Of a DNA stretch of 64,000 nucleotides, positions 8,605 through 19,061 are shown in pieces (position 1 is the stretch's first letter; each line of letters starts with the position of its first letter). Below the pieces are notes generated by a model. The model was not told the origin of the DNA, did not search any database, and saw only the letters and a program-made list of their open reading frames with translations. This DNA comes from Antedon mediterranea (taxonomy: Eukaryota > Echinodermata > Crinoidea > Comatulida > Antedonidae). The stretch is taken from contig NC_092672.1 in NCBI RefSeq assembly GCF_964355755.1, positions 30,808,501-30,872,500 on the forward strand. Reading direction: 5' to 3'. Position numbers and translations under genes: made by a program.

Positions 8605-9947
8605 GCCGATGCATGTAATTTAAATTACATACAAATTCCAGGCAAAACGCCTACTAAAGCTCATTTACGAGAACTGGTCATGTTGATTTTAACCAACAAC
8701 AATTTTATTTTTGGAAATGACCATTACCTTCAAATTCATGGCACAGCGATGGGCACAAAAATGGCGCCATCTTTTGCAAATTTATTTATGGGACAATTTG
8801 AGGCCAATTTTCTGTCCCTCCAACCAAATAAACCACTTGTTTGGTTTAGATACATTGACGACATCTTCATGATCTGGACCCATGGTGAAGATAATTTGGA
8901 ATCTTTTCTTCTCAATATTAATTCAGCTCACCCAACTATCAAATTTACAGCTACCAAATTCACTAGTAGCGTTGATTTTTTGGACACTATAGTGACCATA
9001 GAAAATGGTACACTCAAAACTGACCTATTCCGTAAACCCACGGATAAAAATATGTACCTGCTCCCTAGCAGTTGTCACCCCCGTCACTGTACCGTGACCG
9101 TACAGTCACCGTACAGTCAAGCATTACGTATCAGACGTATCTGTTCTTCAGATTTAGATTTTCAGAATCGTACCGAAGAACTAACCGGACATCTCCGGAA
9201 CAGAAATTACAAGAAGGAATACATCGAAACTGCTATAAAGAAAGCAAAAGATATTCATCGATGTCAAACACTGACGTACAAACCACGTCAGCCAAAAAAA
9301 TCGACCAGAGTGCCATTGGTCACAACCTACCACACTAGGTTGCCTCCATTACGGGCTATTATTGAGAAACATATGCCCATTCTACAGTCCACAGAACGTC
9401 TCAGGACTGTTTTTCCGGACCACCCATTATTGCATTTCGTAGACCTCCCAACCTTCGTGATATATTAGTCAGATCCAAATTTAAGAGTGAAATTAACTCT
9501 CATGACAGCCAAAATGTGGGCAGTCACCTTTGCGGCAAATCTTGCAAAACTTGTTCATTGGTTGATTCTACTGAAAAATTTGAGAGTAACCAAACTGGCC
9601 GCATTTTTCGGACAAGAAAATCAATTAATTGTCTAACCAAAAACGTCATTTATCTCATATACTGTAATATTTGTGGCAAACAGTACGTCGGAGAAACAAA
9701 AAACACTCTCCGTATGAGAATGACACAACATAGATCAGCTATCAAAACATTAAAGCTTGATCAACCTGTAGCCGAACATTTTAATTCAGCTGGTCACTCG
9801 ATTGCAAATTTCAGAGTTATTGCAATAGACCACGATGTCAAATGGAGCGACAAAACTCGCAAAGACAAAGAAAACCACTGGGAATTACTACTTAAAACCA
9901 CAAAACCTTTTGGACTTAACATTAGGAACATACTCCCAGATCGGTAA
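8590..9947 (+). pseudogene. PLE-4 reverse transcriptase and GIY-YIG endonuclease, frameshifted
   Basis: The first frame (to TAG at 9468) carries the RT palm: QIHGTAMGTKMAPSFANLFM, then FRYIDDIF with the catalytic Asp pair at 8857-8862, then SVDFLDTIV and LRIRRICSS. About 9433 the reading frame shifts by one: the downstream frame reads FRRPPNLRDILVRSKF in place of the premature end. It continues through CGKSCKTCS into the endonuclease core NVIYLIYCNICGKQYVGETK with RMTQHR, ending at 9947. There is no start codon at the 5' end, because the element is truncated upstream of RT motif A. A small in-frame oddity (repeated ACCGT units near 9090-9115) replaces the usual residues before PYSQAL. Dead copy. 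Confidence 0.85.
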
Positions 9948-10007
9948 AATTATTCCATTGACTATCTACCAAAATTTAAGTTTCAATATTAACCACCATT
10001 TAAGCTG

Positions 10008-10807
10008 TTTTTAGTCGCGTGGAAGCGACTCTATAGTTCACTATGTCGGTCGGTTGGTCTGTCTGTCGGTCTGTCTGTCGGTCTGTCTGTCGGTCTGTCT
10101 GTCTGTCTGTCGGTCCGGTATCACTATGCGTTTTATCGCTTTATGACCTTATCTTGATATCAGTTTAATCTAGCTAAGTCAATTTTTCACAGAATACTCC
10201 TCATGGCCAGGAATCGATGTGGTTATGTTTTCACGGTGCGCAATAAAAAATTACGCAGTCTACGCACGATTTAACGAAATCACGTTTGTAATCATATCTT
10301 AACAACGATGAATCACAATTAAATAAAATTTGGTACTCATAAATTTCAGGGCATAAATCATCATATGGCAATACAATTACGTGCGTAGCGCATGTAACGC
10401 ATGCGTACGCGCGCTTAAAATTTTCAAAATTTATTTTCGATGAAATAAGAGTACGTTTCAGGCAATTTTAAGCGTTTACAAAATTGCCATGAGTGCGCAG
10501 ATTTTTGCGCGCGCACTGCGCGTTAAATGTTATTGCGCACTCGTTTTGCCCGATTTCTGTTTTCTTGACTTACTTTTCAACTCGAAATTACGTTATACGA
10601 GCACGTCAAAAGTGACAGGCTACGCACGTGTAAATTAAAAAAATATAATATAAATGTTTTTAAACATTTCAACATTTTTAAACATGTTCAGTAATTTCGG
10701 TCAGTATAGTTCACTATGTCGGTCGGTCCGTCTGTCTGTCGGTCTGTCTGTCTGTCGGTCTGTTTGTCTGTCGGTCCGGTATCACTATGCATTGTAGCAC
10801 GCGACTT
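10008..10807 (+). mobile_element. Non-autonomous repeat family A, copy 1 (AGTCGCGTG ends)
   Basis: Begins TTTTAGTCGCGTGG and ends GCACGCGACT, giving short inverted termini. It has a (GTCTGTCG)n-like tract near each end and a CG-rich core (GCATGCGTACGCGCGC, ATTTTTGCGCGCGCAC). Copies 2 and 3 are at 22397-23099 and 40731-42184. No open frame; superfamily unknown. It interrupts the PLE-4 3' region. Confidence 0.75.
10045..10120. repeat. (GTCTGTCG) simple repeat
   Basis: Repeats of TCGGTCTGTCTG within family A; a second tract lies at 10715-10780. Confidence 0.85.
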
Positions 10808-10990
10808 AATGGCTGTTGGCCTTGTTTAGTCTCAATCCAAAATTGTTTATATCTCTACCAAGCTACCTTCTTTGTTTTCCACTCTTATTCAGACTCCACC
10901 CTGGCTCCCTTTGTTATATTTCTTTTATTCCTGTCCACCCAGGCAGCACTTGCCAGCTTTATACTCTGACGTTATCCAAATTCCTTCACT

Positions 10991-11028
10991 TGCACTGATG
11001 AAGGGCTAGTGTTGCCCGAAAGCTCTGC
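10991..11028 (+). ncRNA. Hammerhead-like motif of PLE-4
   Basis: CTGATGA, helix II GGGC/GCCC with loop TAGTGTT, GAAA, helix III GC-TCT-GC, then TA. Core positions are present, but the sequences expected to form helix I do not pair, so activity is doubtful. Confidence 0.5.
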
Positions 11029-11364
11029 TAACTTTTCTGGCTGTTTACTTTATCGTTTTGATTTAGCTTTTCGCTTTTTATTTTTGTATCTCCATTGAGA
11101 TCCAGCCACTGATACCCACAGCATTGTCATTTTTTTCAGTAATTTGCCTTTGGTTTAGAATTAATGTTCTGTGCCTGATTTGTTTATATATAAAAGTATC
11201 TTTTCTGAGATCCCGCCTCGTGAATAAAAATACTGAAAGATGAGGGCGTATCAATTTGATCTCTGGTGCGCGTGCGTACAACTGAGGACTAGTGCTGTTC
11301 CGCCGTACCACGCCGAGAATGTTAAAGATTCGCTATCCAATCGAGTTTGAACAATACCATGAAA

Positions 11365-11436
11365 GCCCCAGTGGTCTAATGGTTAGGACATCTGCATATC
11401 AAGCAGGCGGTCCGAGTTCGAGTCTCGGTTGGGGCG
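11365..11436 (+). tRNA. tRNA-like gene, anticodon ATC, unit 1
   Basis: Good cloverleaf: acceptor GCCCCAG/TTGGGGC (6 pairs plus G-T), box A TGGTCTAATGG, anticodon stem TCTGC/GCAGG with loop ATATCAA, T-stem CCGAG/CTCGG with loop TTCGAGT. TTTTT follows three bases after the tRNA, a Pol III stop. Anticodon ATC would read GAT (Asp), but A34 is not normal for Asp, so aminoacylation identity is uncertain; the body looks Glu/Asp-like. Confidence 0.7.
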
Positions 11437-11726
11437 ACTTTTTCTCATTCTCACAGATTTCCTCATCTTTATTGTTACAAATTAATTAATTAAATTTCAG
11501 TATATCACCGGGCGGTTTAGAATTAATGTTCTGTGCCTGATTTGTTTATATATATAAAAGTATCTCTTCTGAGATCCCGCCTCGTGAATAAAAATACTGA
11601 AAGATGAGGGCGTATCAATTTGATCTCTGGTGCGCGTGCGTACAACTGAGGACTAGTGCTGTTCCGCCGTACCACGCCGAGGATGTTAAAGAGTCGCTAT
11701 TCAATCGAGTTTGAACAATACCATGA

Positions 11727-11793
11727 AGTGGTCTAATGGTTAGGACATCTGCATATCAAGCAGGCGGTCCGAGTTCGAGTCTCGGTTGGGGCG
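11727..11793 (+). pseudogene. tRNA-like gene lacking its 5' acceptor strand, unit 2
   Basis: Same as unit 1 but about six bases (GCCCC region) are deleted, so the acceptor stem cannot form. Boxes A and B remain. Confidence 0.75.
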
Positions 11794-11882
11794 ACTTTTT
11801 CTCATTCTCACAGATTTCCTCATCTTTATCGTTACAAATTAATTAATTAAATTTCAGTATATCACCGGGCGGTTTAGAATTA

Positions 11883-12003
11883 ATGTTCTGTGCCTGACAA
11901 CAGGCATAGAAATAAATTCCAAATGTTCTGTGCCTGACAACAGGCACAGAATAAATTCCAAATGTTCTGTGCCTGACAACAGGCATAGAAATAAATTCCA
12001 AAC
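11883..12003. repeat. Minisatellite, about 40-bp unit, three copies
   Basis: TTCTGTGCCTGACAACAGGC followed by ATAGAAATAAATTCCAAA is repeated three times at the edge of the tRNA-unit repeats. Confidence 0.85.
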
Positions 12004-12083
12004 CGCCCGGTGATACACTGAAAATTATTTAATTAATTTTTGAAACGATAAAGATGAGGAAATCTGGGAGAATGAGAAAAAGT

Positions 12084-12155
12084 CGCACCAACCGAGACTC
12101 GAACTCGGACCGTCTGCTTGATATGCAGTTGCCCTAACCATTAGACCACAGGGGC
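12084..12155 (-). pseudogene. tRNA-like gene, unit 3, degenerate acceptor
   Basis: Anticodon loop ATATCAA is unchanged, but the acceptor has two mismatches (GCCCCTG against TTGGTGC) and the D-arm differs. Confidence 0.7.
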
Positions 12156-12421
12156 TTTCATGGTATTGTTCTTTAACTCGATCGGATAACGACCCTTTAA
12201 CATTCTCGGCGTGGTACGGTTGGAACACAACTAGTCCTCTGTTGTACGCACGCGCACCAGAGATCAAATTGATACGCCCTCATCTATAATTCAGTATATT
12301 TATTCACTAAGCGGGATCTCGAGAGATACTTTTATATATATATAAACACAACAGGCATAGAAATAAATTCCAAACCACCCGGTGATACACTGAAAATTAT
12401 TTAATTAATTTTTAATTAAGT

Positions 12422-12493
12422 CGCCCCAACCGAGACTCAAACTCAGACCGCCTGCTTGATATGCAGATGTCCTAACCATTAGACCACTGGGGC
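12422..12493 (-). tRNA. tRNA-like gene, anticodon ATC, unit 4
   Basis: Acceptor intact; the T-loop reads TTTGAGT rather than TTCGAGT, weakening box B. Confidence 0.55.
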
Positions 12494-12566
12494 TTTCATG
12501 GTATTGTTCGAACTCGATTGGATAGCGACTCTTTAACATTCTCGGCGTGGTACGGCGGAACAGCAC

Positions 12567-12604
12567 TAGTCCTCAGTTGAATATATATATACATTCAACC
12601 GAAC

Positions 12605-12634
<30 letters not shown>
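12567..12634. repeat. (TA)n microsatellite
   Basis: TA tracts between the tRNA-unit repeat and the PLE-1 relative. Confidence 0.9.
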
Positions 12635-12646
<12 letters not shown>

Positions 12647-12681
12647 TAACAGCAGAAAACTTGGTTACTTCATTGTTTTAA

Positions 12682-12737
12682 TCACTACAAATTTGTTTCG
12701 TACGACCAGCATGTAGCTGGCCGCACTCTTCAGGTGA
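12682..12737 (-). ncRNA. Hammerhead ribozyme motif of PLE-1b
   Basis: Same sequence as 4455-4510 on the minus strand, with the fully paired helix II. Confidence 0.7.
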
Positions 12738-12912
12738 AATATAAAACATTCATCAGGAAGTTGTATACAATAGCCTATTGTTTTAGATAAACTATTTGGA
12801 TCTGCAATTTAGTTGACATATAATAATATACTTTTCATATATACATAAATTACGGTACATCTTTTGTTAATATTTGAGTAAGGTTTGCATTTCTTTATAA
12901 TTTTCCATTTAA

Positions 12913-15559
12913 AGTGGAGCTACACTCAGACTTTCTCAGCTTATATTATGTTTAAGTATGTTTAATTGAAAGTGATTACATAAAAAAAACCAGGAAAATA
13001 CGGAAATATTTTCCAAAAACACATTTCTAAAAAATCGGTCAGAAAATAGTGTTTTTTAACAAATTACAGTTTTTCAGTAACTTAGGGGTTATTAGTTTAC
13101 AATACGTCGCGAAACGCGTTACACTTAGCGACTGACGCGTTTTAGTCGCTGGTCAACGCATTGTGGAAATGTCTTCCCTTTGGTAAATTATGTGTCGAAA
13201 AATGGGGAATAAATTTTATACACACAATTAATACGATTTGTTTAGGCCTAAGTAATATTTCCGATAAGAATGTCAGTATAATTTACATGTAACCTCATGA
13301 TTTTCACTGTACAACAACAGCATAATAATCTTATCAGATTGCTTTTAACTTTAAGCTAGGGCTAGGCCTAGCTAAGCCGTCTGCTCAGCCTAGCTAGCCT
13401 TGAATTTTTGTCTAGAGGCCTATGTATTCATAGGCATGGTTGTTTCGCCCCATTTATCGTTCCTGGGTTTTCTCAGTGGCGTATCCAGTAGCGGGGCCAG
13501 GGGGCACGGCCCCCCCCCCCCCTGATTTCGTTTCCGTCGGCACATCATCGTGGCCGTCGGCAAACAAAGGTGCCGGGGAAAAAAATAAACTATTTATTCT
13601 GACAATAATTGAACTGTAAACATAATTCTTTTGAGTGTTTGTTTATTTACATATCATAATATCATCATTGATCCCTTCAGATCAACTATTTTTTATTTTC
13701 ATTACATCTAACGAAACACGTAAAAAATGTGTAGCACGTACGTACGGCCGTACGCGGTAGATTGTTTACTCAAAAGTCTTTGACCTTACCCTAAAACCTT
13801 GTTTTTGCATGCAGTTGCGCCTCTCATGACCTGGGATTTGTATGTCTTCCTACGCTAAGAGATTATATTTCCACATGCCATGTGCTTTTTTGTCTAAGAT
13901 ATATTTATTATAAGTGCCAAAAACCCGGTTTTTTTTCTCGATATGAGGCCTTTATTATTCAAAATTTTTAAAGAAAAAGCACATATACCATAACAAATAT
14001 CCATGTATTTCATTTTTGGAACAGAATATTCCGTGAGGCTCAACTACAAAACCACCATTTTGTGATATGATGTCATCGTAAGCCAATCAAAGCTGAGCTT
14101 TTTCGCGATTGGCATTGCTCACGGTTGAATGATTTAGGATTCTAGCTGATTTGATTGGTGATGCGAATCACCCGCAGCGGAATGTTTTCTCTCGCGCGTG
14201 TACCATGAATCTCTCTGATCGTTACTACACAAAGTTAGAGCAATGAATTTGTCCGAATTCCGTTAAGTAAACAACTTTATATATTTTATAAGCATTTAAT
14301 AACATGTTTTATTGATATTTCCAATGGTGATATATAAAATAAATTACTAAAAAACGTAATTATATGTAATTATTTTAACCAAAAATGGCGTAGTTAATAG
14401 AATTGTCGACTGAGGCCGCAAATTGTTTTACTTCTTTCGTGGCTAAAAACGATCATTTTCGGCGATGTTTTAGACCCTATATTTCAAAAACTACAAATCA
14501 GATTTTCCTAATTCTTTCTTTATTGTAATATGAATACAACATACTAACAGATAATGTTGGTTTGGTTTTAATTTTGCATCGTTATCCCATATAAGACAAT
14601 AAGACTATGTAATCCTAGAACATATATTGATCAGAGACGTCGTGTATGTACAGATAATGACACCAATTTTGTCGGCAAATTGGCAATTCCCGGCCCCCCC
14701 AACTTCAAAATCCTGGATACGCCACTGGGTTTTCTCGCATATTAAGAATTGTGAAACACAAAATCCTATACAGAACAAGAGTAGTAAAGAATAGTAAAGC
14801 GATGTGCAAGCTTAGACCTGACTGAAAAGCAACTATTCAGGCACCCTATCATGGCCCATGGGTAGGCCAAGGTCGGGTGAAAGCAAAACAAACTTCACTG
14901 CTGTCAGCCTAGCCTAGCTAGAGGCCAAGCCACTAAGCAGCATCGGTACATACCTACACTCTAGTAGGCCTTATAGCTTTATTGAATATATAGCCACATC
15001 TTTCTCAAATCTCGTTAAATTTGACATTTTAGTAATAGTCTCATAATCACATTATTACACTGTGAAACATAATAGGGTCACATTCAGAATGTTTTAATAT
15101 ACTTTTCGCCTGTCAAAAATAACATCGCGACAAAATAACAGATTGCCAGCTGCAGTAGTGTGATTGTGAAAAATGTCACGTGATCGTACTCCCTAGCAAA
15201 ATAAAAAACCCAATTGGACCCGAACGGGGGAAAGTGTCTATTTACTCAAAATTGCGCAATATATACGTGATAAAAATACCAGAAATAGAAAGATCTGGAA
15301 AAATTACATAAATATACATTTTACATTTTTTTTTTGGTGAAGAAATGAATTTTTTAGGATTATTCAAATATACCCCCCTTTTGCATGTAAAAGAATAGGA
15401 AATTACAAGGTATCCCCCCAAAACGCAAAAAGGCGTGATTTTCAAGAAAATCGTACTCATTGAAAAAAATTTCAAAAAAATATGAAGTATAAGGGATGAT
15501 ATTTTTAAATAATAGTTGAAATGTATGAAAAATAGTAATTTTCTGGGTGGAGCTCCACT
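12913..15559. mobile_element. TTAA-target DNA transposon, non-autonomous
   Basis: Ends are AGTGGAGCTACACTCAGA and, inverted, AGTGGAGCTCCACCCAGA. The target TTAA is duplicated at 12909-12912 and 15560-15563. TTAA duplication points to the piggyBac or Kolobok superfamilies; the termini do not start with CCC, so Kolobok-like is the better guess. No transposase ORF is seen. Without the nested element it is about 1.39 kb. Confidence 0.85.
13474..14727. mobile_element. hAT-like non-autonomous transposon nested in the TTAA element
   Basis: Inverted termini CAGTGGCGTATCCAG/CTGGATACGCCACTG and an 8-bp target duplication GGTTTTCT (13466-13473 and 14728-14735). An 8-bp duplication with CA...TG ends is the hAT pattern. 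1254 bp, no transposase. Confidence 0.9.
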
Positions 15560-15981
15560 TTAATTGAGTAGTTTGTTTTAGAGTCTTTAAGTGTCCATAT
15601 ATATTTACTGAGTTCCGTTGCGTTTCTTAGTTTTTCGTTCCGGAATGAAGACGTATGGTTTCTGTATCTGGTTTTAAACTGGTTTTGAGTTAGTTATCAT
15701 TCTCACAGATTTCCTCATCTTTATCGTTTCAAATTAATTAATTAAATTTCAGTATATCACCGGGCGGTTTAGAATTAATGTTCTTTGCCTCTTGTGTTTA
15801 TATATATAAAAGTATCTCTTCGGAGATCCCGCCTCGTGAATAAAAAATACTGAAAGATGAGGGCGTATCAATTTGATCTCTGTTGCGCGTGCGTACAACT
15901 GAGGACTAGTGCTGTTCCGCAGTACCACGCCGAGAATGTTAAAGAGTCGTTGTCCAATCGAGTTCGAACAATACCATGAAA

Positions 15982-16053
15982 GCCCCAGTGGTCTAATGGT
16001 TAGGACATCTGCATATCAAGCAGGCGGTCCGAGTTCGAGTCTCGGTTGGGGCG
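15982..16053 (+). tRNA. tRNA-like gene, anticodon ATC, unit 5
   Basis: Sequence as unit 1; intact cloverleaf and TTTTT terminator. Confidence 0.7.
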
Positions 16054-16346
16054 ACTTTTTCTCATTCTCACAGATTTCCTCATCTTTATCGTTTCAAATT
16101 AATTAATTAAATTTCAGTATATCACCGGGCGGTTTATAATTAATGTTCTTTGCCTCTTGTGTTTATATATATAAAAGTATCTCTTCGGAGATCCCGCCTC
16201 GTGAATAAAAAATACTGAAAGATGAGGGCGTATCAATTTGATCTCTGTTGCGCGTGCGTACAACTGAGGACTAGTGCTGTTCCGCAGTACCACGCCGAGA
16301 ATGTTAAAGAGTCGTTATCCAATCGAGTTCGAACAATACCATGAAA

Positions 16347-16418
16347 GCCCCAGTGGTCTAATGGTTAGGACATCTGCATATCAAGCAGGCGGTCCGAGTT
16401 CGAGTCTCGGTTGGGGCG
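16347..16418 (+). tRNA. tRNA-like gene, anticodon ATC, unit 6
   Basis: Identical to unit 5. Confidence 0.7.
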
Positions 16419-16525
16419 ACTTTTTCTCATTCTCACAGATTTCCTCATCTTTATCGTTTCAAATTAATTAATTAAATTTCAGTATATCACCGGGCGGTTT
16501 AGAATTAATGTTCTTTGCCTCTTGT

Positions 16526-16526
<1 letters not shown>

Positions 16527-16558
<32 letters not shown>
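16527..16558. repeat. (TA)n microsatellite
   Basis: TA tract joining the tRNA unit to PLE-5. Confidence 0.9.
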
Positions 16559-16559
<1 letters not shown>

Positions 16560-16561
<2 letters not shown>

Positions 16562-16918
16562 GTAGCACCTTCTGGTAATTATGTTATCACAGATCGTATT
16601 ACGTGCACCACTAGCAATCTAGTTTATTGTATTTCGTGTACTAAATGTAATATGCTTTATATTGGTGAAACTAAACGCAGGTTAGGTGATAGGTTTGTAG
16701 AACATTTAAGGTCTATTAAACTAAAGACTCCCGGATTACCTGTAGCCACCCATTTTTGTAATAATGAGCATTCCCTTTCGGATATTACAATTTCTGGTGT
16801 TAAAGTATGTAATGGTTCTGAGACATCTCGTAGAATTATAGAAGAAAGAATAATTGTAAAGCTTGGCACTCTTGCCCCTACCGGCATAAATGTACAATTT
16901 AGATCCTTTAAACCTTAA
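16560..16918 (+). pseudogene. PLE-5 GIY-YIG endonuclease fragment
   Basis: Open frame without a start, carrying NLVYCISCTKCNMLYIGETK, RLGDRFVEHLRS, and the same C-terminus as PLE-3. It differs from PLE-3 by a few residues (for example SIKLK for SFKLK). The upstream RT and Cys cluster are missing, so it is a truncated insertion or a deletion product. Confidence 0.85.
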
Positions 16919-17139
16919 TTTTGCCAGAGACATTCAGATATTAACAATTATTTACACTTGAAGCTTTTGTCTTTGTTTTAAATTTCCTGCTTTATAAGCA
17001 ACCATTCCTGCTTTGTACACCATAGCTTTTGGAGGCGTGCCTTTATAACTATGCCTTTTGTTTGTTAACATCTTTGATTGGCTGATTTGTTTTATTATGT
17101 AATTTTGTGACTTATATATGTTATCCTTTGTTACAATTC

Positions 17140-17182
17140 TTTTCACCTGATGATGGGCTATGCCCGAAACATGTCGTTAAAA
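17140..17182 (+). ncRNA. Hammerhead-like motif of PLE-5
   Basis: Same as 8461-8502. Confidence 0.6.
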
Positions 17183-17257
17183 TAAATCTATATTGAGGCA
17201 GTTTTAACTTATTTGATCTGGATTTTTTTCTATATTCTGCCTATGCAGCTTTTTGAT

Positions 17258-17364
17258 TTATATATATATATATATATATATACTCATCTTTATCGTTTCA
17301 AATTAATTAATTAAATTTCAGTATATCACCGGGCGGTTTCGAATTAATGTTCATTGCCTAATGT

Positions 17365-17447
<83 letters not shown>
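17258..17447. repeat. (TA)n tracts around a tRNA-unit scrap
   Basis: TA tracts at 17258-17282 and 17366-17447 flank the CCGGGCGG border fragment of the tRNA unit. The second tract, about 80 bp, is the longest in the window. Confidence 0.9.
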
Positions 17448-17451
<4 letters not shown>

Positions 17452-17736
17452 GGGATTAATCTAATCATGTGATAATTAAATACTGCCCCCTATAGGTGTT
17501 ACTGCCCCCTATAATTGTAACAGTCTTTTTCAAATGATTTTCTTTCTTTTGTATTCATGAACCGGTCAAGGAAGCAGATAGTTTTGTCTCTTATTTAATT
17601 AAAGATCTGATTAAAAGGACCATACTGATCTCTATTGTTATGCTAAAAACAAATTAAAACCAAATACACCACCGGACCGTGGTAAAAGTGAGAAAAGGCG
17701 TGTTTTTCCTTTTGTGTTGTCGTCCACATCCTTACA
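17448..17736 (+). repeat. 5' LTR
   Basis: TG...CA ends; one visible difference near the start (GGGG against GGAG) from the 3' LTR, so the insertion is young. Confidence 0.85.
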
Positions 17737-17794
17737 ATTTGGTGTCAGAAGTGGGATCGTGGATCGTATTTGGCTTTAACATTAGAGATCAGTG

Positions 17795-18118
17795 ATGGCA
17801 AGCAAGGCATCGTTGCGAGATGTGCAGAGGACGGTTGATGAGCTAAGAGCCGAACTAGAAGCAACTAGGCGTGCTGCCCATGGTAATGGAAACACAGTAT
17901 ATGTTCTCCCAGAGAAGAAGATGAGACACTTTGTGGGAGCCGAAGGGGAATGTGTAGAGTCCTTTGTTGAAGACGATGGTACTGGGGACGTTTACCCTGA
18001 CTGGCCTGATGATGCTGGCATTGACTCTGAAAATGCTGAAAAGATTCTTCTTGTTGTGAATAATATTAAGTTTGAGGACAAACTCAGCTTAAACAGGGGA
18101 GTGTGGAGATTAATCTAA
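17795..18118 (+). pseudogene. gag remnant fused to a downstream piece
   Basis: From ATG 17795 the frame encodes a coiled-coil-like start (DVQRTVDELRAELEATRRAA) and then MRHFVGAEGECVESFVED, which looks like the beginning of a gypsy-type capsid domain. After about residue 70 the sequence changes character (DWPDDAGIDSENAEK) and soon runs into the 3' LTR, where the frame stops. The join is best explained by an internal deletion that removed pol. Not functional alone. Confidence 0.75.
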
Positions 18119-18390
18119 TCATGTGATAATTAAATACTGCCCCCTATAGGTGTTACTGCCCCCTATAATTGTAACAGTCTTTTTCAAATGATTTTCTTTC
18201 TTTTGTATTCATGAACCGGTCAAGGAAGCAGATAGTTTTGTCTCTTATTTAATTAAAGATCTGATTAAAAGGACCATACTGATCTCTATTGTTATGCTAA
18301 AAACAAATTAAAACCAAATACACCACCGGACCGTGGTAAAAGTGAGAAAAGGCGTGTTTTTCCTTTTGTGTTGTCGTCCACATCCTTACA
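18102..18390 (+). repeat. 3' LTR
   Basis: Copy of 17448-17736; same length. Confidence 0.85.
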
Positions 18391-18832
18391 TATATAAACA
18401 CATTAGGTAATGAACATTAATTCTAAACCGCCCGGTGATATACTGAAATTTAATTAATTAATTTGAAACGATAAAGATGAGGAAATCTGTGAGAATGAGA
18501 AAAAGTCGCCCCAACCGAGACTCGAACTCAGACCGCCTGCTTGATATGCAGATGTCCTAACCATTAGACCACTGGGGCTTTCATGGTATTGTTCAAACTC
18601 GATTGGATAGCGACTTTAACATTATCGGCGTGGTACGGCAGAACAGCACTAGTCCTCAGTTGTACGCACGCGCAACAGAGATCAAGTTGATACGCCCTCA
18701 TCTTTCAGTATTTTTATTCACGAGGCGGGATCTCCGAAGAGATACTTTTATATATATAAACACATTAGGCAATGAACATTAATTCTAAACCGCCCGGTGA
18801 TATACTGAAATTTAATTAATTAATCTGTAATA
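18391..18832 (-). repeat. tRNA-unit repeat, unit 7
   Basis: One full unit with the CCGCCCGGTGATATACTGAAA border on both sides, so it is the remnant of a tandem. Confidence 0.85.
18507..18578 (-). tRNA. tRNA-like gene, anticodon ATC, unit 7
   Basis: As unit 1; one T-stem base change gives a G-T wobble. Confidence 0.65.
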
Positions 18833-19061
18833 CGGTACGAATAACGAACACATTATTTATCTATTTATATAGATCATAACTGGCCCCTCTGGAATACTAG
18901 TATTTGACTGAAGAGGTCGCCCAGTATAAATAAAATATATCAATTCAATTCAGTTAGAAAATGTTATTATAGAAATTGTGCCAAAAATGATATAATATTA
19001 ATAATAAAAAAATATAGAATATCTGTATTGTATTATATGTGTTATATCACTTAAAGCCTAC

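Larger units (their letters stand above)
8590..11160 (+). mobile_element. PLE-4: Penelope-like element, frameshifted and interrupted
   Basis: 5'-truncated RT, GIY-YIG endonuclease and 3' terminal region with a hammerhead-like motif. A separate repeat (10008-10807) is inserted in its 3' untranslated part. The 3' end at 11076-11155 is also found at 2693-2774. Confidence 0.8.
11155..11885 (+). repeat. tRNA-unit repeat, two tandem units
   Basis: Two head-to-tail units of about 365 bp: a leader (AAAGTATCT..., GATCCCGCCTCGTGAAT..., GGACTAGTGCTGTTCCGC), a tRNA-like gene, TTTTT, then TTCAGTATATCACCGGGCGG and a short TA tract. Confidence 0.85.
12001..12580 (-). repeat. tRNA-unit repeat, two minus-strand units
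   Basis: Inverted relative to the pair at 11.2-11.9 kb. Second unit (from about 12350) is shortened after the left border. Confidence 0.8.
12635..15696 (-). mobile_element. PLE-1b: minus-strand PLE 3' fragment, split by a nested transposon
   Basis: 12635-12912 and 15564-15696 together are the reverse complement of the 3' part of PLE-1 (terminal repeat, last codons, and the endonuclease region back to about the SKYIW block). The two parts join exactly across a duplicated TTAA that flanks the insertion at 12913-15559. Confidence 0.85.
15697..16526 (+). repeat. tRNA-unit repeat, two tandem units 365 bp apart
   Basis: A partial 3' border is followed by two complete, almost identical units; the spacing of the tRNA genes is exactly 365 bp. 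Ends in a (TA)n tract. Confidence 0.9.
16559..17258 (+). mobile_element. PLE-5: 3' fragment of the PLE-3 family
   Basis: Nearly identical to 7885-8575 from the endonuclease core to the terminal tail; starts abruptly at a (TA)n tract. Confidence 0.85.
17448..18390 (+). mobile_element. LTR retrotransposon with nearly all coding sequence deleted
   Basis: Two 289-bp LTRs (17448-17736 and 18102-18390) begin TGTGG and end CTTACA. A primer-site-like TTGGTGTCAGAAGTGGGAT follows the first, and a purine run AAACAGGGGAG precedes the second. Only about 365 bp separate them. Flanks are TA repeat; TATA on both sides may be the target duplication. Confidence 0.9.

Noticed and set aside
10045-10120. CRISPR-like array from the repeated GTCTGTCG units
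   Set aside because: Simple-sequence repeat without spacers in a eukaryotic context.
11292-16471. Repeated 65-codon frames in the tRNA units (for example 11292-11489, 15909-16106, 16274-16471)
   Set aside because: They read through the tRNA-like gene and its leader; identical frames arise because the unit is repeated, not because a protein is conserved.
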